Below are positions 1 to 5,871 of a DNA stretch of 7,617 nt, piece after piece (position 1 is the first letter of the stretch; each line of letters begins with the position of its first letter). Source of the DNA: Bacteroides sp. UBA939. Its GTDB lineage: Bacteria > Bacteroidota > Bacteroidia > Bacteroidales > Bacteroidaceae. The notes beneath the pieces are model-generated. The model saw only the letters and a list, made by a program, of their open reading frames with translations. It made no database searches and was not told the origin of the DNA. Both the position numbers and the translations under genes were made by a program. The DNA is taken from NCBI RefSeq assembly GCF_002293435.1, contig NZ_DBDF01000144.1, forward strand, positions 1 to 7,617, read 5' to 3'.

Positions 1-141
1 TCGATATCTCTCTATCAGTCTGATACTTAACTGCTTTTCACTCGCGTATTTCTAACCAACCTTGCCTTCGGGCGGAAATAACGCATTCTCAGGCGATTAA
101 AAATACAAAGTGACAAACTGACAACCCCTTAACTCCTGCAG

Positions 142-183
142 TATGAATAATGTAGGATACGAGGCTAACCTGTATTATTCATA
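142..183 (+). repeat. Inverted repeat, 15-bp hairpin
   Basis: The arm at 142-156 pairs with 169-183 over 15 positions around a 12-base loop. Two of the pairs are G-T on the plus strand, and these become C-A mismatches on the minus strand, so the structure folds better as plus-strand RNA. No run of T follows, so it is not a classical intrinsic terminator. The right arm is shared with the alternative hairpin at 169-228. The arms belong to a family of three related 14-mers, ATGAATAATGTAGG-like. Confidence 0.6.
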
Positions 184-228
184 GTGTAAGTACTTCGTTT
201 ATGACGAGACACTTATGTATAATGCAGG
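169..228 (+). repeat. Long imperfect hairpin abutting the dus stop codon
   Basis: Positions 169-182 pair with 215-228 at 13 of 14 positions (one T-T mismatch, one G-T pair). The stem continues with AGTGT 183-187 against ACACT 209-213 across a single bulged base, and a small inner stem 194-198/204-208 is possible. The hairpin ends one base before the dus stop codon on the minus strand (229-231). It competes with the hairpin at 142-183 for the same arm. There is no T-tract, so a terminator role is possible but not shown. A palindromic intergenic repeat element is an alternative reading. Confidence 0.5.
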
Positions 229-1203
229 CTAAATAATATCGAAAGTATCGAAGATGCGGAATAGTTCCTCTTTTGTTTCGGCACGCAGCATGGCGATACG
301 CGTTTCACGGAAGTTGGGTATTCCTTTAAACAAAGGACTTGCGGCGAGGTGGCGGCGTACATGCAGGATGCCGCGGCGTTCGTCCAGGAGGTTGACGCTG
401 TCTTCTACTTCCTGCCGCAGTACGTTCAGTCTCCACTCGGCGCTCAGCGGGGGAAGCTCTTCTCCGGTATCCAGGTAGTGCCTCACTTCCTTGAATATCC
501 ACGGTCGGCCGAAACTGGCGCGTCCTATCATAATGGCGTCCACGCCGTAAAGGTCGAAACACTCTTTGGCTCTTTGAGGGGTGGTGATGTCTCCATTTCC
601 TATAATGGGGATGTGCATCCGTGGGTTTTTCTTTACTTCGCCGATAAGAGTCCAGTCTGCTTCACCGGTGTACATCTGCGCACGGGTGCGACCGTGGATG
701 GTGAGGGCGGCAATGCCGCAATCCTGCAACTGTTCGGCAAGTTCTACTATGATTTTGTGGCTGGCATCCCAACCCAGGCGGGTTTTCACGGTGACGGGTA
801 TCTTAACGGCATCTACTACGGCACGGGTAATTTCCAGCATCTTGGGTATGTTTTGCAGCATACCTGCTCCCGCACCTTTGCCTGCTACGCGCTTCACGGG
901 GCATCCGAAGTTTATATCAAGAATGTCCGGGCACGCTTTTTCTACGATACGTGCGGCTTCCACCATCGTTTCCGTATCTTTTCCATATATCTGTATGGCT
1001 ACCGGACGCTCTTCATCGCTGATGCTCAGCTTCTGCTCGGTCTTGCTGACGGAACGTATCAGGGCATCGCTCGATACGAACTCCGTGTACACCATATCGG
1101 CGCCGAACTTCTTACACATCAGTCGGAATGCGGGGTCGGTAACGTCTTCCATCGGGGCTAAGAGGATGGGGCGTTCGCCCAGGTCTATGTGTCCTATCTT
1201 CAT
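229..1203 (-). CDS. dusB: tRNA-dihydrouridine synthase (DusB/NifR3-type)
   Basis: This flavoenzyme reduces specific uridines in tRNA to 5,6-dihydrouridine using FMN and NAD(P)H, in the cytoplasm. The 324-residue length is normal for the family. The TIM-barrel start motif LAPMEDVTDPAFR spans residues 15-27. NFGCPVKRV at 98-106 carries the expected catalytic cysteine C101, followed by the KGAGAGML loop (109-116). VKTRLGWD (139-146) and TIHGRTRAQMYTGEADW (168-184) contribute FMN- and RNA-contacting Lys and His. IIGNGDI (200-206) and IMIGRASFGRPWIF (224-237) form the phosphate-binding end of the barrel. The helical tRNA-recognition domain follows (about 245-324, with HVRRHLAASPLFKGIPNFRE). The start is the ATG that directly precedes the barrel. 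It lies 37 bases downstream of the HNH gene on the same strand, so readthrough is possible; no separate promoter box was found. The Dus family is clear; the B subtype is inferred. Confidence 0.95.
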   Translation of the reverse strand: MKIGHIDLGERPILLAPMEDVTDPAFRLMCKKFGADMVYTEFVSSDALIRSVSKTEQKLSISDEERPVAIQIYGKDTETMVEAARIVEKACPDILDINFGCPVKRVAGKGAGAGMLQNIPKMLEITRAVVDAVKIPVTVKTRLGWDASHKIIVELAEQLQDCGIAALTIHGRTRAQMYTGEADWTLIGEVKKNPRMHIPIIGNGDITTPQRAKECFDLYGVDAIMIGRASFGRPWIFKEVRHYLDTGEELPPLSAEWRLNVLRQEVEDSVNLLDERRGILHVRRHLAASPLFKGIPNFRETRIAMLRAETKEELFRIFDTFDII

Positions 1204-1240
1204 GAACTAAATGAACTTAAATACTATTTCGCTGTAAAAT

Positions 1241-2095
1241 TCAGGGGAGATTCTTGTAATACTGATGAAACCATTCATAGTCCATCAACAGATTCCAATA
1301 GAATTCACTTTCTGCGTATTTCTTATAATTAACGGATACTTCACTCCACCGCTTCACTGCAAAGGTTTTTATAATTGCTACTTGTCTACATCTCTCATCC
1401 GCGCTTTGTACGAAAGATGAAAGAAGTTCTTGTCGCTGAATCAAATGCCATAAATGCCTGATTTCAATCAATCGGTCATGATTAAGTTGCAATTGCTTAA
1501 TGGTATCTTTATATTCAGAGTTGTTATTAATAGCATACATGCGTCCATTTACCAGATAGCCAACCAACGACATGCACTCTTGCATAAGCATTAAAGGCAC
1601 AATACGGGTATTGCCCCTTTTACCGTTGCAAAAGCAACAACTGTCATTGTTTTCGACGGCTATTCCTGTGCAAGAAGCTACCAGATTGGCATGGGCTACT
1701 ACATGAGGTTGTTTCATCAAGTCTGTTTTTGAGGGCAACGGTTTATGGGTTTTAAAAACATCCACATGCTCTACTCGATTAGCCAGTACGGGTGCATATT
1801 TGGTGTATGGAGTTATGTCACTATCGCATTGCTGGGGTATAACGTGCTCGATAGTAATGTTTTTGCCTCTTATTAGCCTCATGCAGTAACAGCAATAGTC
1901 ATCTTGTTCCTTGCGCATTATCTCGACTATTTTGTCCGAACCATCAACAGAGTCTCTCCTGTATTTAGGCTTTCTGAAGTCTTCGTAAGTCAGTCCGATG
2001 TATTCATTGTCAATCGCATTCCATGCCTCTTGTAAGAAAGGGTAAACAATGTCCAAAGCTTCCTCTGAATATGTCTCTTTATTTATGTACTTCAT
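1241..2095 (-). CDS. HNH endonuclease, PtuB-like (Septu/retron-associated type)
   Basis: This is a predicted metal-dependent HNH nuclease of 284 residues and the likely effector of the ATPase encoded just upstream. The visible core is a zinc-ribbon HNH. CCYC at 68-71 supplies one CxxC knuckle, and ITIEHVIPQ (80-88) carries the E83-H84 pair expected at the beta-strand/metal site. NLVASC (137-142) holds the family's middle Asn, and CCFCNGKRGN (153-162) supplies the second CxxC with N157 and K159. This order resembles the TIGR02646/PtuB HNH family found in Septu and in some retrons. Residues 170-284 form a mostly helical tail rich in Trp, Tyr and Leu that I cannot assign. The start ATG lies 11 bases after the ATPase stop, which implies co-transcription and perhaps translational coupling. 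The gene is AT-rich compared with dus. The HNH fold is well supported; the Septu role is inferred from the pairing. No symbol is given because ptuB was not confirmed by alignment. Confidence 0.85.
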   Translation of the reverse strand: MKYINKETYSEEALDIVYPFLQEAWNAIDNEYIGLTYEDFRKPKYRRDSVDGSDKIVEIMRKEQDDYCCYCMRLIRGKNITIEHVIPQQCDSDITPYTKYAPVLANRVEHVDVFKTHKPLPSKTDLMKQPHVVAHANLVASCTGIAVENNDSCCFCNGKRGNTRIVPLMLMQECMSLVGYLVNGRMYAINNNSEYKDTIKQLQLNHDRLIEIRHLWHLIQRQELLSSFVQSADERCRQVAIIKTFAVKRWSEVSVNYKKYAESEFYWNLLMDYEWFHQYYKNLP

Positions 2096-2106
2096 ACTTC
2101 AAGCTC

Positions 2107-3516
2107 TTAGCTATTGCTTTCAATCTCTTTTTCGATTTCTTTTTCGATACGGGCAATATCAGCTTCGTTATTCCCCATTAAGGCTTGTATTTCCTCGAAA
2201 ACGGCTTTTGCTTCTTCTTCGTACCCTTGTACTTTCAGAACTATGTAATCATCAATCAGCTCTTTAAGCTCACCATTGCGAGCAGGTGTTTGCATGACAT
2301 CAGAAATAGTTGTATTATAATCAACGCCAAACATGTTAGGTAATTCCACAGGAAATGCTTTATTCTCATTCATTCTCAGAACGATGCTTCCCGACCGTCC
2401 GTTATTTGCATTCAGATTGGTTATTACTAATGCTGAATGAGAAGAAACAATAAATTGTATTTGCGGAAATGTACGGTTTAAACGTTGCAACACGCTTTGT
2501 TCTAGCGTAGGGTGCAAATGAAGATCAATTTCATCTATGACAACAATACCTGTCGGTTCCACTTCTCCATTGAGTATATATGCTCGATAAGCGGTATCAA
2601 AAACAATAGAAAACAAGCGTTTATATCCAGCGGGTAAGTTTTCGAAAGGTATCAAATCGCCGTTCTTCCGCTTTATCACCAATACGGGTTCTTGTCCTCG
2701 ATAATCTCCCTGCAAACCTTCTACTTCAAAACCTGCGGATCCCTCGCTCTCGTCTTCTTTAGAAAATTCAATCAACCTATTATTAATGAAAGACATTTCT
2801 CTTTGCAATGGTTCAAGGAAAAGGTCAATACTTTTATAGTTAGATTCATCTACGGCATTCCCTTTGGCGGATTCCGCTTCCAGCTTGTTCCTCATTGCAA
2901 GCAAAGGAATTGAATTTACCCAGCAATCTAAAAAACGGATTTGCCAGATAGCGGTGCAAGAAGCTTCTTCGCCCCATTGATAATAACCAAAATTGCGCGG
3001 TATCGCCTTGAAAGAAGAGAGTATTCCTTTAGCAAAACTTCCTATTCGGGTATTTATGTGTGGATATGAATCGGAATAATAAGCAAATACAGGTAAAACA
3101 TCATTCTGCTTGTATTGCTCAATAAAGCGTACATAAGCATCTTTATATTTGGAGGGAAACAGCGAATTTGAAACGGAACGTTTATAAAGTTCCCATTCTA
3201 TATTTTCGTTATTCGCCAAAATAGCCTGAGCCTTTATGCTCATATAGTCGGCATAACTCCGAGTAGTATTGTTGTAGTATATTTCATTTGTAGCAATGTT
3301 GGCCACCTTTAAGCTTGGATTTCCTTCAACAATCAGTTCAGTATCCATACTGCTATCCCTGGTGAAGATAAAACTCAAAGCATTGTGTATGGCATGTATC
3401 AAAGAAGATTTCCCCGCTCCGTTCTTCCCTATCAGAACAGTGATGTGTGAAGCGAACTCTATTTCAAATTCTTCAAAACAGCGGAAATTGTTTATCGTCA
3501 GTTTCCTTAATTTCAT
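2107..3516 (-). CDS. AAA/ABC-type ATPase, PtuA-like (COG3950-type)
   Basis: This 469-residue ATPase has the RecF/SMC-like head seen in many defence systems. It starts with KLTINNFRCFEEFEIEF and Walker A is GKNGAGKSS at 30-38. A PVFAYYSDSYP segment (142-152) resembles the PVxxYY motif of COG3950-type ATPases. The signature region is LPAGYKRLFSIV (294-305), in which the canonical LSGG-like serine is replaced. Walker B is GIVVIDEIDLHLHP (323-336) with D328 and the catalytic E329, followed by the LHLHP D-loop. The H-switch is SSH with H360. The C-terminus (about 411-469) is charged and helical, ending in a Glu/Lys heptad-like stretch. No TOPRIM domain is present, which argues against OLD or Gabija GajA. 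Gene order ATPase-then-HNH with an 11-base gap matches PtuA-PtuB. In characterised Septu systems the ATPase assembles with and controls the nuclease; that is family knowledge, not shown here. No frameshift or missing core residue is seen. Confidence 0.88.
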   Translation of the reverse strand: MKLRKLTINNFRCFEEFEIEFASHITVLIGKNGAGKSSLIHAIHNALSFIFTRDSSMDTELIVEGNPSLKVANIATNEIYYNNTTRSYADYMSIKAQAILANNENIEWELYKRSVSNSLFPSKYKDAYVRFIEQYKQNDVLPVFAYYSDSYPHINTRIGSFAKGILSSFKAIPRNFGYYQWGEEASCTAIWQIRFLDCWVNSIPLLAMRNKLEAESAKGNAVDESNYKSIDLFLEPLQREMSFINNRLIEFSKEDESEGSAGFEVEGLQGDYRGQEPVLVIKRKNGDLIPFENLPAGYKRLFSIVFDTAYRAYILNGEVEPTGIVVIDEIDLHLHPTLEQSVLQRLNRTFPQIQFIVSSHSALVITNLNANNGRSGSIVLRMNENKAFPVELPNMFGVDYNTTISDVMQTPARNGELKELIDDYIVLKVQGYEEEAKAVFEEIQALMGNNEADIARIEKEIEKEIESNS

Positions 3517-3538
3517 GGCTAACTATATTTATTGAACA

Positions 3539-3573
3539 CAAAATTACAATAAAAAATCCATTTGAGACACAAA
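3539..3573 (-). promoter_or_regulatory. Putative Bacteroides-type promoter for the ATPase-HNH operon
   Basis: On the minus strand positions 3546-3539 read TAATTTTG, an exact fit to the Bacteroidetes -7 consensus TAnnTTTG. A TTTG at 3573-3570 could be the -33 element, but the 23-base spacer is slightly longer than the usual 19-21. The -7 box lies 22 bases upstream of the ATPase ATG, which would give a short leader with no Shine-Dalgarno site. The short TTTG match could be chance in AT-rich DNA. Confidence 0.5.
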
Positions 3574-3587
3574 AAAGCCTACCTTTG
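3561..3587 (+). promoter_or_regulatory. Putative Bacteroides-type promoter for the DUF2059-dprA gene run
   Basis: Positions 3580-3587 read TACCTTTG, an exact match to the Bacteroidetes -7 consensus TAnnTTTG. A TTTG at 3561-3564 might act as the -33 element, although the 15-base spacer is shorter than usual, so that half is weak. The -7 box ends 31 bases before the ATG at 3619, a sensible distance for a start site and short leader. It sits about 40 bases from the opposing -7 box on the minus strand, so the two promoters would overlap back to back. Confidence 0.55.
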
Positions 3588-3618
3588 TATCATTCATTTA
3601 TTTAACTAATTTAGAATT

Positions 3619-4083
3619 ATGAGAAAAGGTTTGGTTTTAGTGGCAATGTGTGTAGGTATGCTGTTTGTTGCCGCACCTTCGGTATCGGCACAGGAGGTGG
3701 ATAATGAGTATAAAACGGTTCTGGAAAAAATGCTGGAAGTATCCGGTTCTATAGCATCGGCACAGGCTATGGTACCGCAGATGATTGCTATGTTGAAACA
3801 ACAGTCACCCTCGGTTTCCACTTCTTTCTGGGATGAATTTCAGAAAAAGTGGGAAGCAAAGTTCGGCAGCCGGTTAGCGGAACTCTATACTCCTATCTAT
3901 CAGAAGTATTTGACACTGGATGATTTGAAGGGGGTTATAGCCTTCTATGAATCTCCCGTTGGCAAGAAACTGAGTACATCTACCCCTGCCATGATGGCGG
4001 AAAGTATGCAGTTGGGACAACAGTTGGGAATGGAAATCGCTACCGAACTGCAACAGGAGTTGGAAGCGCGGGGAAATAAGTGA
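3619..4083 (+). CDS. Secreted DUF2059 domain-containing protein
   Basis: This is a 154-residue protein of unknown biochemical function. Residues 1-24 form a Sec signal peptide: MRKG, a hydrophobic core (LVLVAMCVGMLFVAA), and a SVSA|QE cleavage site, so the mature protein should be periplasmic or otherwise exported. The rest is helical. The region around residues 85-130 (IYQKYLTLDDLKGVIAFYESPVGKKL and the following Met/Ala-rich helix) is the typical DUF2059 core, with the aromatic FYxSPxGKKL motif. The C-terminus is Gln/Glu-rich (ELQQELEARGNK). The ATG follows a good -7 promoter box at a short distance. The gene ends 11 bases before the U32 gene, so the two are probably co-transcribed. The domain call is from motif recognition; no enzymatic role is proposed. 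Confidence 0.88.
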   Translation: MRKGLVLVAMCVGMLFVAAPSVSAQEVDNEYKTVLEKMLEVSGSIASAQAMVPQMIAMLKQQSPSVSTSFWDEFQKKWEAKFGSRLAELYTPIYQKYLTLDDLKGVIAFYESPVGKKLSTSTPAMMAESMQLGQQLGMEIATELQQELEARGNK

Positions 4084-4094
4084 TTAAGTAAACA

Positions 4095-5378
4095 ATGAAC
4101 TTAAACGATTTCGAAATCATGGCGCCCGTCGGTTCGCGCGAATCGCTTGCAGCAGCTATCCAGGCGGGTGCCGACTCTATCTATTTCGGTATTGAGAACC
4201 TGAACATGCGCGCCCGTTCGGCGAATACTTTCACCATTGATGACCTGAAAGAAATAGCGCAAACGTGTGACAGGCACGGAATGAAGAGTTATCTTACCGT
4301 TAATACTATTATTTACGATCAAGACCTGGCATTGATGCGCGTCATTGTGGATGCGGCAAAGGCGGCGGGAATTTCGGCTGTGATTGCTGCGGATGTGGCA
4401 GTGATGAGTTATGCACGGCAAATCGGTCAGGAAGTACATCTTTCTACGCAACTGAATATTTCAAATGTAGAAGCACTGCGTTTCTATGCACAATTTGCGG
4501 ACGTGGTGGTGCTGGCGCGCGAGTTGAATCTGGAACAGGTGGCTGAGATTCACCGGCATATCCGTGAAGAGAATATTTGCGGGCCTGGCGGTAAGCCTAT
4601 CCGTATCGAAATGTTCTGCCACGGTGCACTCTGTATGGCAGTGTCCGGAAAATGTTATCTTTCTCTCCACGAAATGAATCATTCAGCCAATCGGGGTGCC
4701 TGTATGCAGGTATGTCGCCGTTCATACACCGTGCGTGATAAGGAAACTGACGTGGAACTGGAAGTAGACAACCAGTATATCATGTCCCCGAAAGACTTGA
4801 AGACCATTCATTTCCTGAACAAGATGCTGGATGCCGGCGTGCGGGTATTCAAGATAGAGGGACGCGCCCGTGGACCGGAGTATGTGCGTACGGTAGTGGA
4901 ATGTTATAAAGAAGCCATTCGTTCTTACTTGGACGGAACATTTACCGATGAAAAGATTGCTGCGTGGGATGAACGCCTCAAGACCGTATTCAACCGTGGC
5001 TTCTGGGATGGATATTACTTGGGACAACGTCTTGGCGAATGGACAACGAATTATGGTTCTGCGGCTACGGAACGGAAAATCTATGCAGGCAAGGGTATCA
5101 AATACTTCTCGAATATTGGCGTTGCGGAGTTTCTGGTAGAAGCTGCCGAACTGAGTGTAGGAGATAAATTGCTGATTACAGGGCCAACTACCGGTGCGGT
5201 ATTCATGACGCTTGAAGAGGCGCGTGTGAACCTGAAGCCTGTGCAAACAGTGAAGAAAGGACAGCACTTCTCCATGAAAACAGATAAAATACGTCCCAGT
5301 GACAAGCTTTACAAGCTGGTTTCTACGGAAGAATTGAAGAAGTTTAAAGGGATTGATATTGAGAATGAAAGAGGATAA
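4095..5378 (+). CDS. U32-family protein (TrhP/YegQ-like, probable RNA hydroxylation)
   Basis: This 427-residue protein carries the peptidase family U32 signature. It starts FEIMAPVGSRESLAAAIQAGADSIYFG (6-32), a TIM-barrel-like N-terminus. The hallmark is EMFCHGALCMAVSGKCYLS (172-190) followed by NRGACMQVCRRSY (199-211). C180, C187, C203 and C207 are the conserved cysteines, probably iron-sulfur ligands as in relatives UbiU/UbiV. KIEGRARGPEYV (253-264) and FNRGFWDGYYLG (299-310) are further family motifs. A small beta-rich C-terminal domain (about 330-410) is present. Many databases call such proteins collagenase-like proteases, but E. coli members TrhP and RlhA are needed for prephenate-dependent hydroxylation of tRNA U34 and 23S rRNA C2501. 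The length is closer to TrhP than to the longer RlhA. The precise RNA target is inferred, not shown. Confidence 0.92.
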   Translation: MNLNDFEIMAPVGSRESLAAAIQAGADSIYFGIENLNMRARSANTFTIDDLKEIAQTCDRHGMKSYLTVNTIIYDQDLALMRVIVDAAKAAGISAVIAADVAVMSYARQIGQEVHLSTQLNISNVEALRFYAQFADVVVLARELNLEQVAEIHRHIREENICGPGGKPIRIEMFCHGALCMAVSGKCYLSLHEMNHSANRGACMQVCRRSYTVRDKETDVELEVDNQYIMSPKDLKTIHFLNKMLDAGVRVFKIEGRARGPEYVRTVVECYKEAIRSYLDGTFTDEKIAAWDERLKTVFNRGFWDGYYLGQRLGEWTTNYGSAATERKIYAGKGIKYFSNIGVAEFLVEAAELSVGDKLLITGPTTGAVFMTLEEARVNLKPVQTVKKGQHFSMKTDKIRPSDKLYKLVSTEELKKFKGIDIENERG

Positions 5379-5410
5379 ATTGAAATGGTAAAACTTGCAA
5401 ACCAAGCATA

Positions 5411-5824
5411 ATGATGAACTATATTTTTGAGCTCCCAATGAAGGTGCGCGATTATGAGTGCGACCTGCAAGGTATCGTAAACAATGCAAACTATCAGCAT
5501 TACCTGGAGCATACACGACATGAGTTTTTGTCGTCGACAGGTGTCAGCTTCGCTAAATTGCACGAGCAAGGGGTAGACCCGGTGGTTGCACGAATCAATA
5601 TGGCATTCAAGACTCCTTTGAGGAGTGGCGATGAGTTTGTTTCCAAGCTGTATATGAAGAAAGAAGGTATTAAATATGTATTCTATCAGGATATTTTCCG
5701 GAAGAGTGATGATAAGGTAGTTGTTAAAGCGGTAGTTGAAACAGTCTGCTTAGTCAACGGAAGTTTGGGCGACAGCGAACTGTTTGACCGGATCTTTGCG
5801 CCCTACCTCACCATTAATCATTAA
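5411..5824 (+). CDS. Acyl-CoA thioesterase, hot-dog fold (YbgC/4HBT type)
   Basis: This 137-residue protein matches the 4-hydroxybenzoyl-CoA thioesterase family in length and motif. The active-site block YECDLQGIVNNANYQHYLE (15-33) contains the likely catalytic D18, the following G21 and the conserved Asn/Tyr positions at the helix start. The central strands (about 55-120: VDPVVARINMAFKTPLRSGDEF and VETVCLVNG) fit the hot-dog sheet. It should hydrolyse a short or medium acyl-CoA or acyl-ACP thioester in the cytoplasm; the substrate cannot be read from the sequence. Two adjacent ATGs (5411, 5414) make the start uncertain by one residue. It follows the U32 gene after 32 bases and precedes dprA after 47 bases. 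Its last codons and TAA stop lie inside a tandem repeat that fills the gap to dprA. Confidence 0.9.
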   Translation: MMNYIFELPMKVRDYECDLQGIVNNANYQHYLEHTRHEFLSSTGVSFAKLHEQGVDPVVARINMAFKTPLRSGDEFVSKLYMKKEGIKYVFYQDIFRKSDDKVVVKAVVETVCLVNGSLGDSELFDRIFAPYLTINH

Positions 5825-5860
5825 TCACTTACCCCTGATCATTAATCACTCACCCCTAAC
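5812..5860 (+). repeat. 21-bp tandem repeat bridging thioesterase stop and dprA
   Basis: Two adjacent 21-base units, 5819-5839 and 5840-5860, share the core CATTAATCACTYACCCCT and match at 18 of 21 positions. A partial copy (CATTAAT) precedes them at 5812-5818, within the thioesterase 3' end. The stop codon TAA (5822-5824) lies in the first full unit. The repeat occupies most of the 47-base gap before dprA. No function is evident; slipped-strand duplication is the simplest origin. Confidence 0.75.
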
Positions 5861-5871
5861 GACTAACTATC

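Larger units (their letters stand above)
1..228. other. Intergenic region without a recognisable gene
   Basis: No open frame here looks like a protein and no tRNA or rRNA is recognisable. Positions 13-25 are a short perfect palindrome (TATCAG-T-CTGATA). Positions 64-73 can form a small GCC-TTCG-GGC tetraloop hairpin. TGACAAAC and TGACAACC are adjacent near positions 111-126. The right-hand part, 142-228, holds the repeat and hairpin cluster described separately. No Bacteroides TAnnTTTG box was found on either strand. The region follows the stop codon of dus on the minus strand, so it may contain that transcript's 3' end. What lies left of the window is unknown. Confidence 0.6.

Noticed and set aside
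13..25. Perfect short palindrome as a regulator binding site
   Set aside because: Six-base arms alone are common by chance, and no promoter or gene start is visible nearby.
349..1161. Long plus-strand open frame of 270 codons antisense to dus
   Set aside because: It mirrors the dus gene, has no recognisable domain, and the minus-strand protein has a full set of Dus motifs.
2107..3516. Reading the ATPase as an OLD nuclease or Gabija GajA
   Set aside because: There is no TOPRIM domain after the ATPase motifs, and the partner is an HNH nuclease rather than a UvrD-like helicase.
3517..3618. A retron reverse transcriptase or msr/msd RNA beside the ATPase-HNH pair
   Set aside because: The upstream gap is only 102 bases and is explained by promoter boxes; no YxDD-type protein is encoded anywhere in the window.
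4722..5516. Minus-strand open frame of 264 codons across the U32 and thioesterase genes
   Set aside because: It crosses two well-supported plus-strand genes and its translation shows no family motif; a shadow frame.
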